Assembly (NCBI RefSeq): GCF_000428885.1
Contig: NZ_AUAU01000011.1
Location: 59,190 to 123,189, forward strand
DNA length: 64,000 bases
Direction of reading: 5' to 3'
Origin: Geothrix fermentans DSM 14018
GTDB lineage: Bacteria; Acidobacteriota; Holophagae; Holophagales; Holophagaceae
The translations under genes and the position numbers were made by a program. Positions 17,215 through 24,380 of the stretch are shown here, one piece after another; the first letter of the stretch is position 1; each line of letters starts with the position of its first letter. The notes beneath the pieces were generated by a model. It was not told the DNA's origin. It did no database searches and worked only from the letters and a program-made list of their open reading frames with translations.

Positions 17215-17731
17215 GCACGCCTCCAGAGGGATTGAGCTGATCTTTGAGCTGGGCCTTGGCCCGGTGGATGCGGGTCTTCACGGTGGCCTCGGGAATGCCG
17301 AGGATGTCCGCGATCTCCCGGATGGACAGCCCCTCCACCACGAAGAGCCAGAGGGCCTCGCGGAAGGTGGGCGACAGCAGCCGCATGCGCTCCCGGACCT
17401 CCTGGTTCAGCACCTGGTCGTCGGCTCCTCCGGCCAAGCCGGGCTCGGAGACGGCTTCGAGGCTGAGGTTCTGGTTCTTCATGGGGCGGCGCTCGGTGAG
17501 GGACAGGGTGCGGACGGTGCCGTAGAGGAAGGCGGTGGGGTGCTCCACCCGCACATCCCGCTGCATGAGGATGACGAAGGCCTCCTGGGCAATGTCTTCC
17601 GGGAAGGTGGCCCCATAGCGGCGGGCATAGCTCACCAGCCGGGGATAGAGCTCCGCGAAGGCTCCGTGAAAGGCCTCCTCGCTGCCGAACGGGGTTTCCT
17701 GGGGGGACTGCTCCATGCGGGGCTCCGACAA
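17201..17731 (-). CDS. ECF-type RNA polymerase sigma factor
   Basis: A 176-residue sigma-70 family protein. Region 2 lies near residues 25-60 (ELYPRLVSYARRYG, EDIAQEAFVILMQRD). Region 4 lies near residues 115-165, with the helix-turn-helix EGLSIREIADILGIPEATVK followed by TRIHRAKAQL. It lacks regions 1.1 and 3, as ECF factors do. The gene overlaps the downstream membrane protein by 14 bp, the usual layout for a sigma/anti-sigma pair. The promoter it recognises cannot be read from the sequence. Confidence 0.9.
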   Translation of the reverse strand: MSEPRMEQSPQETPFGSEEAFHGAFAELYPRLVSYARRYGATFPEDIAQEAFVILMQRDVRVEHPTAFLYGTVRTLSLTERRPMKNQNLSLEAVSEPGLAGGADDQVLNQEVRERMRLLSPTFREALWLFVVEGLSIREIADILGIPEATVKTRIHRAKAQLKDQLNPSGGVHVLV

Positions 17732-17778
17732 CCTAGGATGCCCGAACCGGGGGCGAGGTTCCGGCTAGGCTGGAAGCT

Positions 17779-19644
17779 ATGGATTCGCCGCTTCAAGCTT
17801 GGCGCGACACCCTGGAGGAACTGGGGGTGATGGGCCTCGTCCGCGAGCCGGTGGCCGCCCAGGCGCCTGTCCCGGAACCGGTGCCCGCCCGCCCGGCAGC
17901 CCGGCCCGCCCCGGCGCGGCCGGCCCCCCAGCCCCGGCCGGCCGCCGCAGCCTACCTCCCCCCCTCGGACCCCGTGGGCTGCCCGCCGCCGGAGGCCGTG
18001 GCCGCCGCCGCCACCCTGTCCGATCTGGAACAGGCCATCCGGGGCTGCCTGGCCTGCCCCCTGGGCCCCGGCCGCCTGAAGTTCGTGTTCGGGGAGGGGG
18101 ATCCCGGGGCCCGGCTCATGTTCGTGGGCGAGGGCCCGGGCCGGGACGAGGACCAGCAGGGCCGCCCCTTCGTGGGCAAGGCTGGCGAGCTGCTGGACAA
18201 GATGATCGGCGCCATCGGCCTGAAGCGGGAGGAGACCTACATCGCGAATGTGGTGAAGTGTCTGAGGTACAACGCCCAGGTCCTCCTGGAAGACGGGCGA
18301 TGGGAGCGGATCGGGCGGCTCGTAACCCAGCGGTACTCCGGTCGGGTGATGTCCGTGGACGCCGAGGGACACCTCGTCCCTCGGAGGGTCACCGGATGGC
18401 ACCGGACCCCCCTCGGCGAGCGCCGCATGCTCCGGCTCTGGCTTCCGGAAGTCAGAGTCAAGGGAGGAGGGCTCGCCACCACCTGGCTGACCCACGACCA
18501 TGAGGTGCTCACGCCCCGCGGATGGGTCCAGGCCGAGGACTTGACGGACCAGGACACGATCGCCGCCGGGTTCGGCTTGTCGGAGGCGGCTGTCCAGGTG
18601 CTGGAAGGAGCCCTGTTGGGTGATGGACACCTCGATGCGCGCAGTGCCCACCTCTCCATCGTCCACGCGGCTGGACAGGAATCCTGGGCCCGCTGGAAGG
18701 GCCGGGCCCTGGAGGAACTCGCCCCCGTGATCCAGTCGGGATCCAGCCGTGCAGCAGGCAAGGCCCACCCCACCATCCGCCTTCGGACCTTGGCCGCCCG
18801 GGCCCTTCAGGACGTCAGGAAACGCTGGTACCCCGAAGGCCGGAAGCGGATCCCGGCTTCCTTCCGCCTCTCACCCATGGCCCTGGCGGTCTGGTTCCTG
18901 GACGACGGGCACCTTCGGGTGCGCCCCGGAAAGGCGCCCCTGGCGGAGATCGCAGCCCACGGCTTCACCCAGGAGGACCGGGAGCGGCTCATCATCCGCC
19001 TGGCCGAAGACTGTGGGGTGGAAGCCTACCAGCGCCCCGCCCACCCGGGCCGGATCCACTTCGGAGTCGAGGCCACCCTGGGCCTGTCGGCCCTGATCGC
19101 CCCCTTCGTTCCGCCGGGGATGCGCCACAAGCTCCATCCGCACGTGGAGGCAACCTGTCCTTTTGAACCGGATCGCTACACGGCGGGCCCCGTTTCCACG
19201 GCCTTCACTCCGGTCCGGGTGGACCGGGAGGCCTTCAGGGGCACGGACCGCAGCGTGTTCTGCCTGGACGTTGAGGAAACCCAGAACTTCGTGACCTCCG
19301 CGGGCGTGGTCCACAATTGCCGCCCCCCCGACAACCGGACCCCCACCCCCGACGAGGCCCGGGCCTGCCTGGGCTATGTGCGCCGCCAGATCGAGCTGAT
19401 CCGGCCCGCCGTCATCGTCACCCTGGGCGCCACCCCCCTGCGTGAGCTGGTGGGCGTCAGCGAGGGCATCACGCGCGTGCGCGGCCAGTGGAAGCGCGTG
19501 ACGGTGGGCGGCCGCGAGATCCCCGTCATGCCCACCTTCCACCCCGCCTACGTGCTGCGCCAGTACACCCAGGACGTCCGCCGCGCCGTGTGGGAGGACC
19601 TGAAGGCGGCGAAAGAGTGGGTCGACAAGGCCGCAGGAGCGTAG
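17779..19644 (+). CDS. family 4 uracil-DNA glycosylase containing an intein
   Basis: The 621-residue precursor consists of two glycosylase halves around a 353-residue intein (residues 161-513). The spliced product would be 268 residues. Family 4 enzymes excise uracil from DNA and hold a 4Fe-4S cluster. Motif A is GEGPGRDEDQQGRPFVG (117-133), and the late motif HPAYVLR starts at His588. The cluster ligands are Cys90 and Cys93 (CLAC), Cys514 and Cys530; once the intein is removed, the last two are 16 residues apart, as in the Thermus enzyme. The intein lies immediately before Cys514, so no cluster can form properly until splicing. The N-terminal ~70 residues are a Pro/Ala-rich linker of unknown purpose. 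Confidence 0.93.
   Translation: MDSPLQAWRDTLEELGVMGLVREPVAAQAPVPEPVPARPAARPAPARPAPQPRPAAAAYLPPSDPVGCPPPEAVAAAATLSDLEQAIRGCLACPLGPGRLKFVFGEGDPGARLMFVGEGPGRDEDQQGRPFVGKAGELLDKMIGAIGLKREETYIANVVKCLRYNAQVLLEDGRWERIGRLVTQRYSGRVMSVDAEGHLVPRRVTGWHRTPLGERRMLRLWLPEVRVKGGGLATTWLTHDHEVLTPRGWVQAEDLTDQDTIAAGFGLSEAAVQVLEGALLGDGHLDARSAHLSIVHAAGQESWARWKGRALEELAPVIQSGSSRAAGKAHPTIRLRTLAARALQDVRKRWYPEGRKRIPASFRLSPMALAVWFLDDGHLRVRPGKAPLAEIAAHGFTQEDRERLIIRLAEDCGVEAYQRPAHPGRIHFGVEATLGLSALIAPFVPPGMRHKLHPHVEATCPFEPDRYTAGPVSTAFTPVRVDREAFRGTDRSVFCLDVEETQNFVTSAGVVHNCRPPDNRTPTPDEARACLGYVRRQIELIRPAVIVTLGATPLRELVGVSEGITRVRGQWKRVTVGGREIPVMPTFHPAYVLRQYTQDVRRAVWEDLKAAKEWVDKAAGA
18259..19317 (+). other. intein with LAGLIDADG homing endonuclease
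   Basis: A 353-residue in-frame insertion with the hallmarks of a bifunctional intein. It starts with Cys161 (CLRYNAQVLLEDG, block A), has the block B TxxH at Thr238-His241 (LTHDHEVLTPRGW), two LAGLIDADG-like helices (LEGALLGDGHL from 275, VWFLDDGHL from 371) that keep their catalytic aspartates, a block F VFCLDVEETQNFV, and ends VVHN with His512-Asn513. Cys514 is the +1 nucleophile of the C-extein. All residues needed for standard Cys-type splicing are present and the endonuclease looks intact. GC content is not visibly different from the host gene. Confidence 0.93.
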
Positions 19645-19721
19645 CCATCCGGTTCGCCAACCCCTGAACGGGAGAGGTCTGAGCCCGCAGGGCGAAGAAG
19701 GCAGCGAAAGAGTGGGTCGAC
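19603..19721 (+). repeat. 24-bp direct repeat: 3' end of the glycosylase gene echoed downstream
   Basis: The stretch aaggcggcgaaagagtgggt at 19603 with its next four bases, inside the last codons of the glycosylase, recurs at 19698-19721 with one mismatch, 72 bp after the first copy ends. It looks like a small duplication scar in the intergenic region. Confidence 0.7.
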
Positions 19722-19724
19722 CGC

Positions 19725-19754
19725 GCTGACAGCTGACAGCCGATAGCTGAGAGC
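19725..19754 (+). repeat. CAGCTGA-type short repeat tract
   Basis: A run of degenerate 7-mers (gctgacagctgacagccgat, then agctgagagc) in the 156-bp gap before the LapA-LapB gene. The same motif flanks the terminator at 21287-21310 on both sides in inverted orientation. Confidence 0.7.
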
Positions 19755-19800
19755 CCATCCCCACCTGTGTCATGCTAGGCCCAGCTTTCGAGGTCGGCCC

Positions 19801-21168
19801 ATGCGTCTTGTGAACGTCTTTTTCTTCGTGCTCCTGGCCTTCGTGCTCTTCGTGCTGGGCAACCTGTACCTGACCAACCACGACCTGCTGGTGCGCGAAG
19901 TCGTCATCTTCGGCGAGGACATCAAGATCCAGAGCGTCATCCTCCTGGCCTTCCTCCTGGGCTTCCTGCTGAACGTCCTCTACACCGGCATCATGGAGCT
20001 GGTCCGCCTGGTGAAGGGGCTGAATGCCTCCGCCGACACGCGGCTGGTGAAGCGGATCTCCGAGCGCATGCAGGACGCCCGCGACCTCGTGGCCCATGGC
20101 CTGCCCCGGGAAGCCAAGGAGATCCTGGAGAGCATCCTCGACCAGCGCAAGGAGCACGTGCCCGCCCGCATGCTCATGGGCGAGGTCCTCGTGAAGACCG
20201 GTAGCCCCGACGAGGCGGTGAAGCTCTTCCAGGCCCTGTGCGACGACGAGCCGGAGCTGGTGGAGGCCGCCTACCAGCTGGCCGAGGCCCTCGTGGCCGC
20301 GCGCAACCCCGAGGCTTCCGCCGCGGTGCTGGCCAAGCTGGCCGCCGCCCACCCCAAGAAGGCCCTCCGCGCCTGGCGGCGCCTGCGGGCCATCCATGTG
20401 GACGCCCAGCGCTGGGAGGAGGCCCTCGAGGCCCACAAGAAGCTGCAGAGCCTCTTCGCCGCGGAGCTCACCCAGGGCGAGAAAGCCCAGGGCGCGGCCC
20501 TGGCCTACCAGGTGGGCATCGCCAAGGTGGAAGCGGACCAGTTCAAGGATGCCGCCCAGATCTTCCAGCAGGTCATCAAGGACGAGCTGGACTTCGTGCC
20601 CGCCTACCTCAGCCTGGGCCGCTGCATGATCCTCCAGGACCAGGAGGCCCAGGGCCTGGAGATCTGGCTGGAGGGCTTCCGCAAGACCGGCGAGGGCACC
20701 TTCCTCCAGGAGATCGAGGACTACTTCATCCAGCTGGGCCGCCCTGAGGACGGGCTGGCCCTCATGCGCCGCGTGGCCGCCACCTCCAAGCACGCCACCA
20801 CCGCCAAGTTCTTCCTGGGCAAGATGCTCTACCGCCTGGAGATCCTGGACGAGGCCCTGGACCTGTTCCAGGAGGTGCGCGCCCAGGTGGTCTACAGCCC
20901 CATCCTGTTCTTCTTCATGGCCAAGATCCACAGCCGCCGCGGCCGCCTGGACGCGGCCCTCAACGAGTACCGCCAGCTGCTCCGCAACCTGGGCGTCCTC
21001 AAGCTCCGCTTCGAGTGCGCTGTCTGCGGCCACAAGAGCCAGGACTACACGGACCGCTGCGACAGCTGCGGCAGCTGGAACAGCAGCCACTTCCTCTTCA
21101 AGGAGAGTGACCTGCCGGATGGACCCATCCGGGGGGCGGAGTCGGGGAGTTGGATGGCGATGCTGTGA
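19801..21168 (+). CDS. LapA-LapB fusion: LPS assembly TPR protein with rubredoxin-like tail
   Basis: A 455-residue inner-membrane protein. Residues 1-75 have the two-helix topology of LapA/DUF1049 (VFFFVLLAFVLFVLGNLYL and SVILLAFLLGFLLNVLYTG). Residues ~85-390 are tetratricopeptide repeats with LapB-like spacing (EAKEILESILDQRKEHVPAR, DAAQIFQQVIKDELDFVPAY). The C-terminal ~40 residues carry two CxxCG knuckles, CAVCG and CDSCG, the rubredoxin-like metal site of LapB. In Enterobacteria LapA and LapB are separate proteins, and LapB helps FtsH control LpxC and hence lipopolysaccharide synthesis. The fusion reading is mine. Confidence 0.8.
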   Translation: MRLVNVFFFVLLAFVLFVLGNLYLTNHDLLVREVVIFGEDIKIQSVILLAFLLGFLLNVLYTGIMELVRLVKGLNASADTRLVKRISERMQDARDLVAHGLPREAKEILESILDQRKEHVPARMLMGEVLVKTGSPDEAVKLFQALCDDEPELVEAAYQLAEALVAARNPEASAAVLAKLAAAHPKKALRAWRRLRAIHVDAQRWEEALEAHKKLQSLFAAELTQGEKAQGAALAYQVGIAKVEADQFKDAAQIFQQVIKDELDFVPAYLSLGRCMILQDQEAQGLEIWLEGFRKTGEGTFLQEIEDYFIQLGRPEDGLALMRRVAATSKHATTAKFFLGKMLYRLEILDEALDLFQEVRAQVVYSPILFFFMAKIHSRRGRLDAALNEYRQLLRNLGVLKLRFECAVCGHKSQDYTDRCDSCGSWNSSHFLFKESDLPDGPIRGAESGSWMAML

Positions 21169-21253
21169 CGGGTGGCGAGGGACGCGGCAGTGCCGCGTTC
21201 CGAGCCGGCACCCGTCCAGCAGAGCATCACACCCAGGTTGACCAATGCGATTG

Positions 21254-21347
21254 GCTCTCAGCCATCAGCTGTCAGCTGTCAGTGAACGGGGGCGCCAAAT
21301 GGCGCCCCCGCTGCTTTAGCTGAAAGCTGAGAGCTGACAGCTGATAG
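21254..21347. repeat. 29-bp imperfect inverted repeat around a terminator
   Basis: Left arm 21254-21282 and right arm 21319-21347 are complementary at 24 of 29 positions and are built from the CAGCTGA-like motif seen at 19725. The perfect terminator hairpin sits between the arms, so the whole 94 bp could fold into one long structure. Confidence 0.75.
21287..21310. terminator. bidirectional terminator between convergent genes
   Basis: cgggggcgcc-aaat-ggcgcccccg is a perfect 10-bp stem with a 4-base loop, between the LapA-LapB gene and the convergent gene ending at 21351. There is no long U-tract, but the stem is strong in both directions. Confidence 0.75.
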
Positions 21348-21350
21348 CCC

Positions 21351-21839
21351 CTAGGCGATCGCCTGTCGAATATCGAACAGGAGCCGTTTCAGCTCCAGCT
21401 CGGTGAGGTTGAGGGGCACCTGCTGCTTCACTTCCTCCTTGCGGAAGAAGGCGATGCGCTTCACCACCACCTTGTTCTTGCCCAGGCTGATCTCGTTGAA
21501 CTGGATCTGGGTGTCGTCCTTGTAGGGGGGGAGGCTGCGGAGCTGGATGTACATCCCCCGGCGGTCGTGGTCCACGATCTCCAGGCGCTCCTTCAGGTAG
21601 TTCACCTTCTCGGAGAGCATCTCAGCCTTGGTCTTGAGCTTGGCGAAGCTGAGCCGCTTGGGGGCGTGGCACTCCAGGACCACCTCGCCCAGCTGTACGC
21701 CGCCATCCCCGCGCCGGAGGAAGCCTTCCAGGGTGCTGTCCCGCTCCGCATCCGCCCGGTGGAAGGGCTCGAAGCCCTGGAACTCGCCGGGGAGTACGGA
21801 GGAGTCGTCGTAGCGCTTGGCCTTGCGGGAGAGTTTCAT
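21351..21839 (-). CDS. uncharacterised cytoplasmic protein
   Basis: A 162-residue protein that I do not recognise. The ATG at 21839 is preceded by a good GAGGTGCAC ribosome site, which decides against the longer upstream frame. It has no signal peptide or membrane helix. The first ~45 residues are acidic and polar, a lysine-rich helix with coiled-coil character lies at ~70-95 (FAKLKTKAEMLSEKVNYLKE), and the rest alternates strands with basic patches, ending in a leucine-rich helix (LTELELKRLLFDIRQAIA). It stands alone with its own upstream region, which contains a palindrome. Confidence 0.6.
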   Translation of the reverse strand: MKLSRKAKRYDDSSVLPGEFQGFEPFHRADAERDSTLEGFLRRGDGGVQLGEVVLECHAPKRLSFAKLKTKAEMLSEKVNYLKERLEIVDHDRRGMYIQLRSLPPYKDDTQIQFNEISLGKNKVVVKRIAFFRKEEVKQQVPLNLTELELKRLLFDIRQAIA

Positions 21840-21994
21840 GGTGCACCTCGGAAGGGTGGGACACCCCCCTAAGGGCCAGAGGCGTGCCAGAGCGACTCCC
21901 TCAGGGCACGTTTGGCACATCGCCTGAATTATCAGGACTTCTTTCCCTCTTCTGCCGAGCCGGACCTGCCCAGATGAAGCAGAATCCCCTTAAA

Positions 21995-22014
21995 CATGAC
22001 CACAAGTGGCCATG
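21995..22014. promoter_or_regulatory. 20-bp imperfect palindrome upstream of the 21351 gene
   Basis: catgaccac-aa-gtggccatg has 9-bp arms with one mismatch. It lies ~155 bp upstream of the start of the minus-strand gene ending at 21351 and 17 bp after the end of the YhaM-like gene, and could be an operator or a small hairpin. Confidence 0.35.
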
Positions 22015-22030
22015 CCGTCTTTCATATTGT

Positions 22031-23017
22031 TCACTTTTGGACAGCGCCGCTCCGGGGCCAGCGCCGGCGGTAGATCGAGCGGTCCAGGGCGCGGCTGTAG
22101 GGGCTCCAGGATCCGCTGTCCGACTCATCCTTCACCGCCCGGAACATCACCTCCAGCTTGCCGTCCAGGTCGTCCAGGTAGTGGACCAGCAGGGCCTCGG
22201 GGGTCTTGGGCAGCACCGGGGATCCGAACTCCAGCCGGCCGTGGTGGCTGAGGACGATGTGCAGGATCTGCAGGCGGAGCTCCTCCGGGAATCCGGGGAT
22301 CTTGCCCACTGCGCGGTTGACCCGGTCGGCCTCCAGGGCGATGTGGCCCAGGAGGTTGCCGGCGTCCGTGTAGCCGAAGCTGCGCTGGTAGCTCAGCTCG
22401 GCGGTCTTGCCCACGTCGTGCAGGAAGACCCCCGCCAGCACCAGGTCGCGGTTCAGGTCCCCGTAGTGCCCGCAGGCCCGGTCCGCCATGCCCGCCACGG
22501 ACAGGGTGTGCTCCAGCAGTCCCCCCAGGTAGACGTGGTGCATGGACTTGGCCGCCGGCGCCTGGGCGAAGGCCGCGCGCAGGTCCGCATCCTCCAGGAA
22601 CAGGGACTCCAGCAGGCGGCGGATCCAGGGATCCTCCACGGAGGCGACGAGCCCGTCCAGCTCCGCCAGCATCTCCGCCACGGGCCGGACGCTCACGGGG
22701 AAGAACCGGGAGAGGTCGCCCACCTCGGCGTCCGCCGCGAAGCGCACCTTGTCCAGCTTCATCTGGAGGCGCCCGTTGTAGCTGGTGACGGAGCCCTTCA
22801 CCCAGAGGAAGGCATCCGCCCGGACGGCGTCCAGGTCCCCCTCGATGGCCCGCACGTCCCAGAGGAAGGCCTTGAGGTCGCCGGAGGCGTCCGACAGCTT
22901 CAGCTCCAGGTACTCGCTGCCCTTGGCGCTGACCTTGTAGGCCGCCTCCTGGGCCAGGAGGAAGCCCTGGAAGGCGCCGCCTTCCTTCAGGTTCCGGAGG
23001 AGGGGCTGGTCGGACAT
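22031..23017 (-). CDS. YhaM-like 3'-5' exoribonuclease (OB-fold plus HD domain)
   Basis: A 328-residue protein with an N-terminal OB-fold nucleic-acid-binding domain (residues ~10-100; AFLWVKGSVTSYNGRLQMKL) and a C-terminal HD domain (~150-300). Metal ligands are seen as HHVYLGGLLEHT, FLHDVGK, GHI and LSHHG. The order and length match Bacillus YhaM, an RNA/DNA 3'-5' exonuclease. It lies 51 bp downstream of an S4 RNA-binding protein and could be its co-transcribed partner. A nucleotide phosphohydrolase activity cannot be excluded from HD motifs alone. Confidence 0.88.
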   Translation of the reverse strand: MSDQPLLRNLKEGGAFQGFLLAQEAAYKVSAKGSEYLELKLSDASGDLKAFLWDVRAIEGDLDAVRADAFLWVKGSVTSYNGRLQMKLDKVRFAADAEVGDLSRFFPVSVRPVAEMLAELDGLVASVEDPWIRRLLESLFLEDADLRAAFAQAPAAKSMHHVYLGGLLEHTLSVAGMADRACGHYGDLNRDLVLAGVFLHDVGKTAELSYQRSFGYTDAGNLLGHIALEADRVNRAVGKIPGFPEELRLQILHIVLSHHGRLEFGSPVLPKTPEALLVHYLDDLDGKLEVMFRAVKDESDSGSWSPYSRALDRSIYRRRWPRSGAVQK

Positions 23018-23068
23018 GGAGGCTCCCTGCGTCCCATCAGCCTGGGGCGGGCGATGCGACAGCGGCTG

Positions 23069-23392
23069 TCAATGATTGCGGGGGGGCTTGGACGGCGCCG
23101 CGAAGGGATCCTCGTCGCCATAGCCCAGGTCCAGGGGGAGGCGCTTGTCCTCCAGCACCTCGAAGAGCGACCACTGGTCGGCCTTCTTCACGTTGCCCTC
23201 GGGGAGGCTGAGCACCCGCACCTTCAGCACCCGGTTGTAGAGGGGGAACTCGATCTCGTCCTGGACCTTCAGGTCGTGGCTCGCCTTCCGCGGCACGCCG
23301 TTCACGCGCACCATCCCCTCGTCGCAGAGCTGGTTGGCCAGCTCGCGCCGCTTGATGAGCAGGCTCTTCTTGAGGAACGCGTCGAGTCTCAC
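23069..23392 (-). CDS. S4-domain RNA-binding protein, RqcP/Hsp15-like
   Basis: A 107-residue protein. I take the GTG at 23392 because the conserved S4 pattern begins there (VRLDAFLKKSLLIKRRELA), four bases after the end of the upstream chaperone gene. The S4 fold covers residues ~1-65, including VRVNGVPRKASHDLKVQDEI. It resembles RqcP (YabO), which supports alanine tailing on stalled 50S subunits, and the heat-shock protein Hsp15. A polar tail follows. Close packing with two parvulin genes suggests a protein-quality operon. Confidence 0.82.
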   Translation of the reverse strand: MRLDAFLKKSLLIKRRELANQLCDEGMVRVNGVPRKASHDLKVQDEIEFPLYNRVLKVRVLSLPEGNVKKADQWSLFEVLEDKRLPLDLGYGDEDPFAAPSKPPRNH

Positions 23393-23396
23393 CGCA

Positions 23397-24380
23397 TCAG
23401 CCTTTGAGGATCGTCTCTTTGGGCACCAGGTAGCGGATGTTGGCCCGCATCCGCAGGCCGGAGAGGTACTGCTCGATGGCATTCTGGGCTTTGGGTTCCT
23501 GGAGCTTCTCCAGGATCTTGGCCTTCACCTCGCTGAAATCCTTGACCGGCGCGTCCTCCAGGGAGATGAGCTGGATGAGGTAGAAGTCCTTGTCCGTCTC
23601 GATGGGGGCCGAGACCTGGTCGGGCTTGAGCTTCACGGCAGCGTCCTCGATGCTGGCGCGCAGGAAGCCCTTGTTCATCCAGCCCAGGTCGCCGCCCGTG
23701 GCCTTGCTGGGGCTGGTGGAGTACTGCCGGGCCAGCTCCTCGAAGGACTTGCCGGCCTTGAGCTCGGCCTGGATGGCATCCAGCTTCTTCCGGGCCTCGG
23801 CCTGCTCCTCGGGCGTGGCGCCCTTGGCCAGCACCAGCTCGCGGATGCGGAAGCGGAAGGGGAGGCGGTACTCCTCCTTGTGGTCCTCGTAGTAGGCGCG
23901 CAGCTCGTTGTCCTCCACGGCCACCTTGGAGAACACCTCGCGCTGGAGCACGAACTGCTGGGTGGCCTGCTGCTTCTGGCGCTTCATGAACTCGGGGAGG
24001 CCGATGCCCAGGCTGCCGCGCAGGGCCCGCTCCAGGTCCGCGTCCGTGGCGAAGTTGTTCTCCTTCTTGATGCCGTCGATGCTGGACCGCACGTACTCGT
24101 CCGTGACAGGCGAGCCCAGCTCGGCGCCCTTGTCCTCCAGCAGGTAGGCGTCCACCATGCCCTGCAGCGTCTTCTCCCGGGCCTCCTTGAGCTTCTCGTC
24201 CAGCTCCTTGCCGGAGAACTGGCGGTAGAGGGCCGCGTGCTGCTGCTCCACGGCCTGGGTCAGGTCGCGGCGGGTGATGATGTGGCTGTTGACGATGACG
24301 AGGATCTCCTCGCGCACCTCGGCGCGGAGGCCCGCGGGCGCCAGGAGCGCCAGGGCCAGGACGGGGGCCAGCGCCCTCAC
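23397..24380 (-). CDS. SurA-like periplasmic peptidyl-prolyl isomerase
   Basis: A 327-residue exported chaperone. A signal peptide occupies residues 1-20 (LAPVLALALLAPAGLRA). Residues ~22-165 form the SurA N-terminal helical domain (ILVIVNSHIITRRDL), and a single parvulin domain spans ~175-275 (FRIRELVLAKG, FEELARQYSTSPSKATGGDL). SurA of E. coli has two parvulin domains and assists outer-membrane protein folding. The ATG overlaps the stop of the upstream parvulin in an ATGA arrangement, so the two chaperones are made together. Confidence 0.88.
   Translation of the reverse strand: MRALAPVLALALLAPAGLRAEVREEILVIVNSHIITRRDLTQAVEQQHAALYRQFSGKELDEKLKEAREKTLQGMVDAYLLEDKGAELGSPVTDEYVRSSIDGIKKENNFATDADLERALRGSLGIGLPEFMKRQKQQATQQFVLQREVFSKVAVEDNELRAYYEDHKEEYRLPFRFRIRELVLAKGATPEEQAEARKKLDAIQAELKAGKSFEELARQYSTSPSKATGGDLGWMNKGFLRASIEDAAVKLKPDQVSAPIETDKDFYLIQLISLEDAPVKDFSEVKAKILEKLQEPKAQNAIEQYLSGLRMRANIRYLVPKETILKG

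Noticed and set aside
18259..19317. Insertion as a separate homing-endonuclease gene or a group I intron
   Set aside because: It is in frame without stops, begins with Cys and ends His-Asn before Cys, which is intein logic; no RNA intron features are needed.
21881..21930. Sigma-54 promoter candidate (ggcacgtttggcacat)
   Set aside because: Spacing and the -12 element do not match TGGCAC-N5-TTGCA on either strand.
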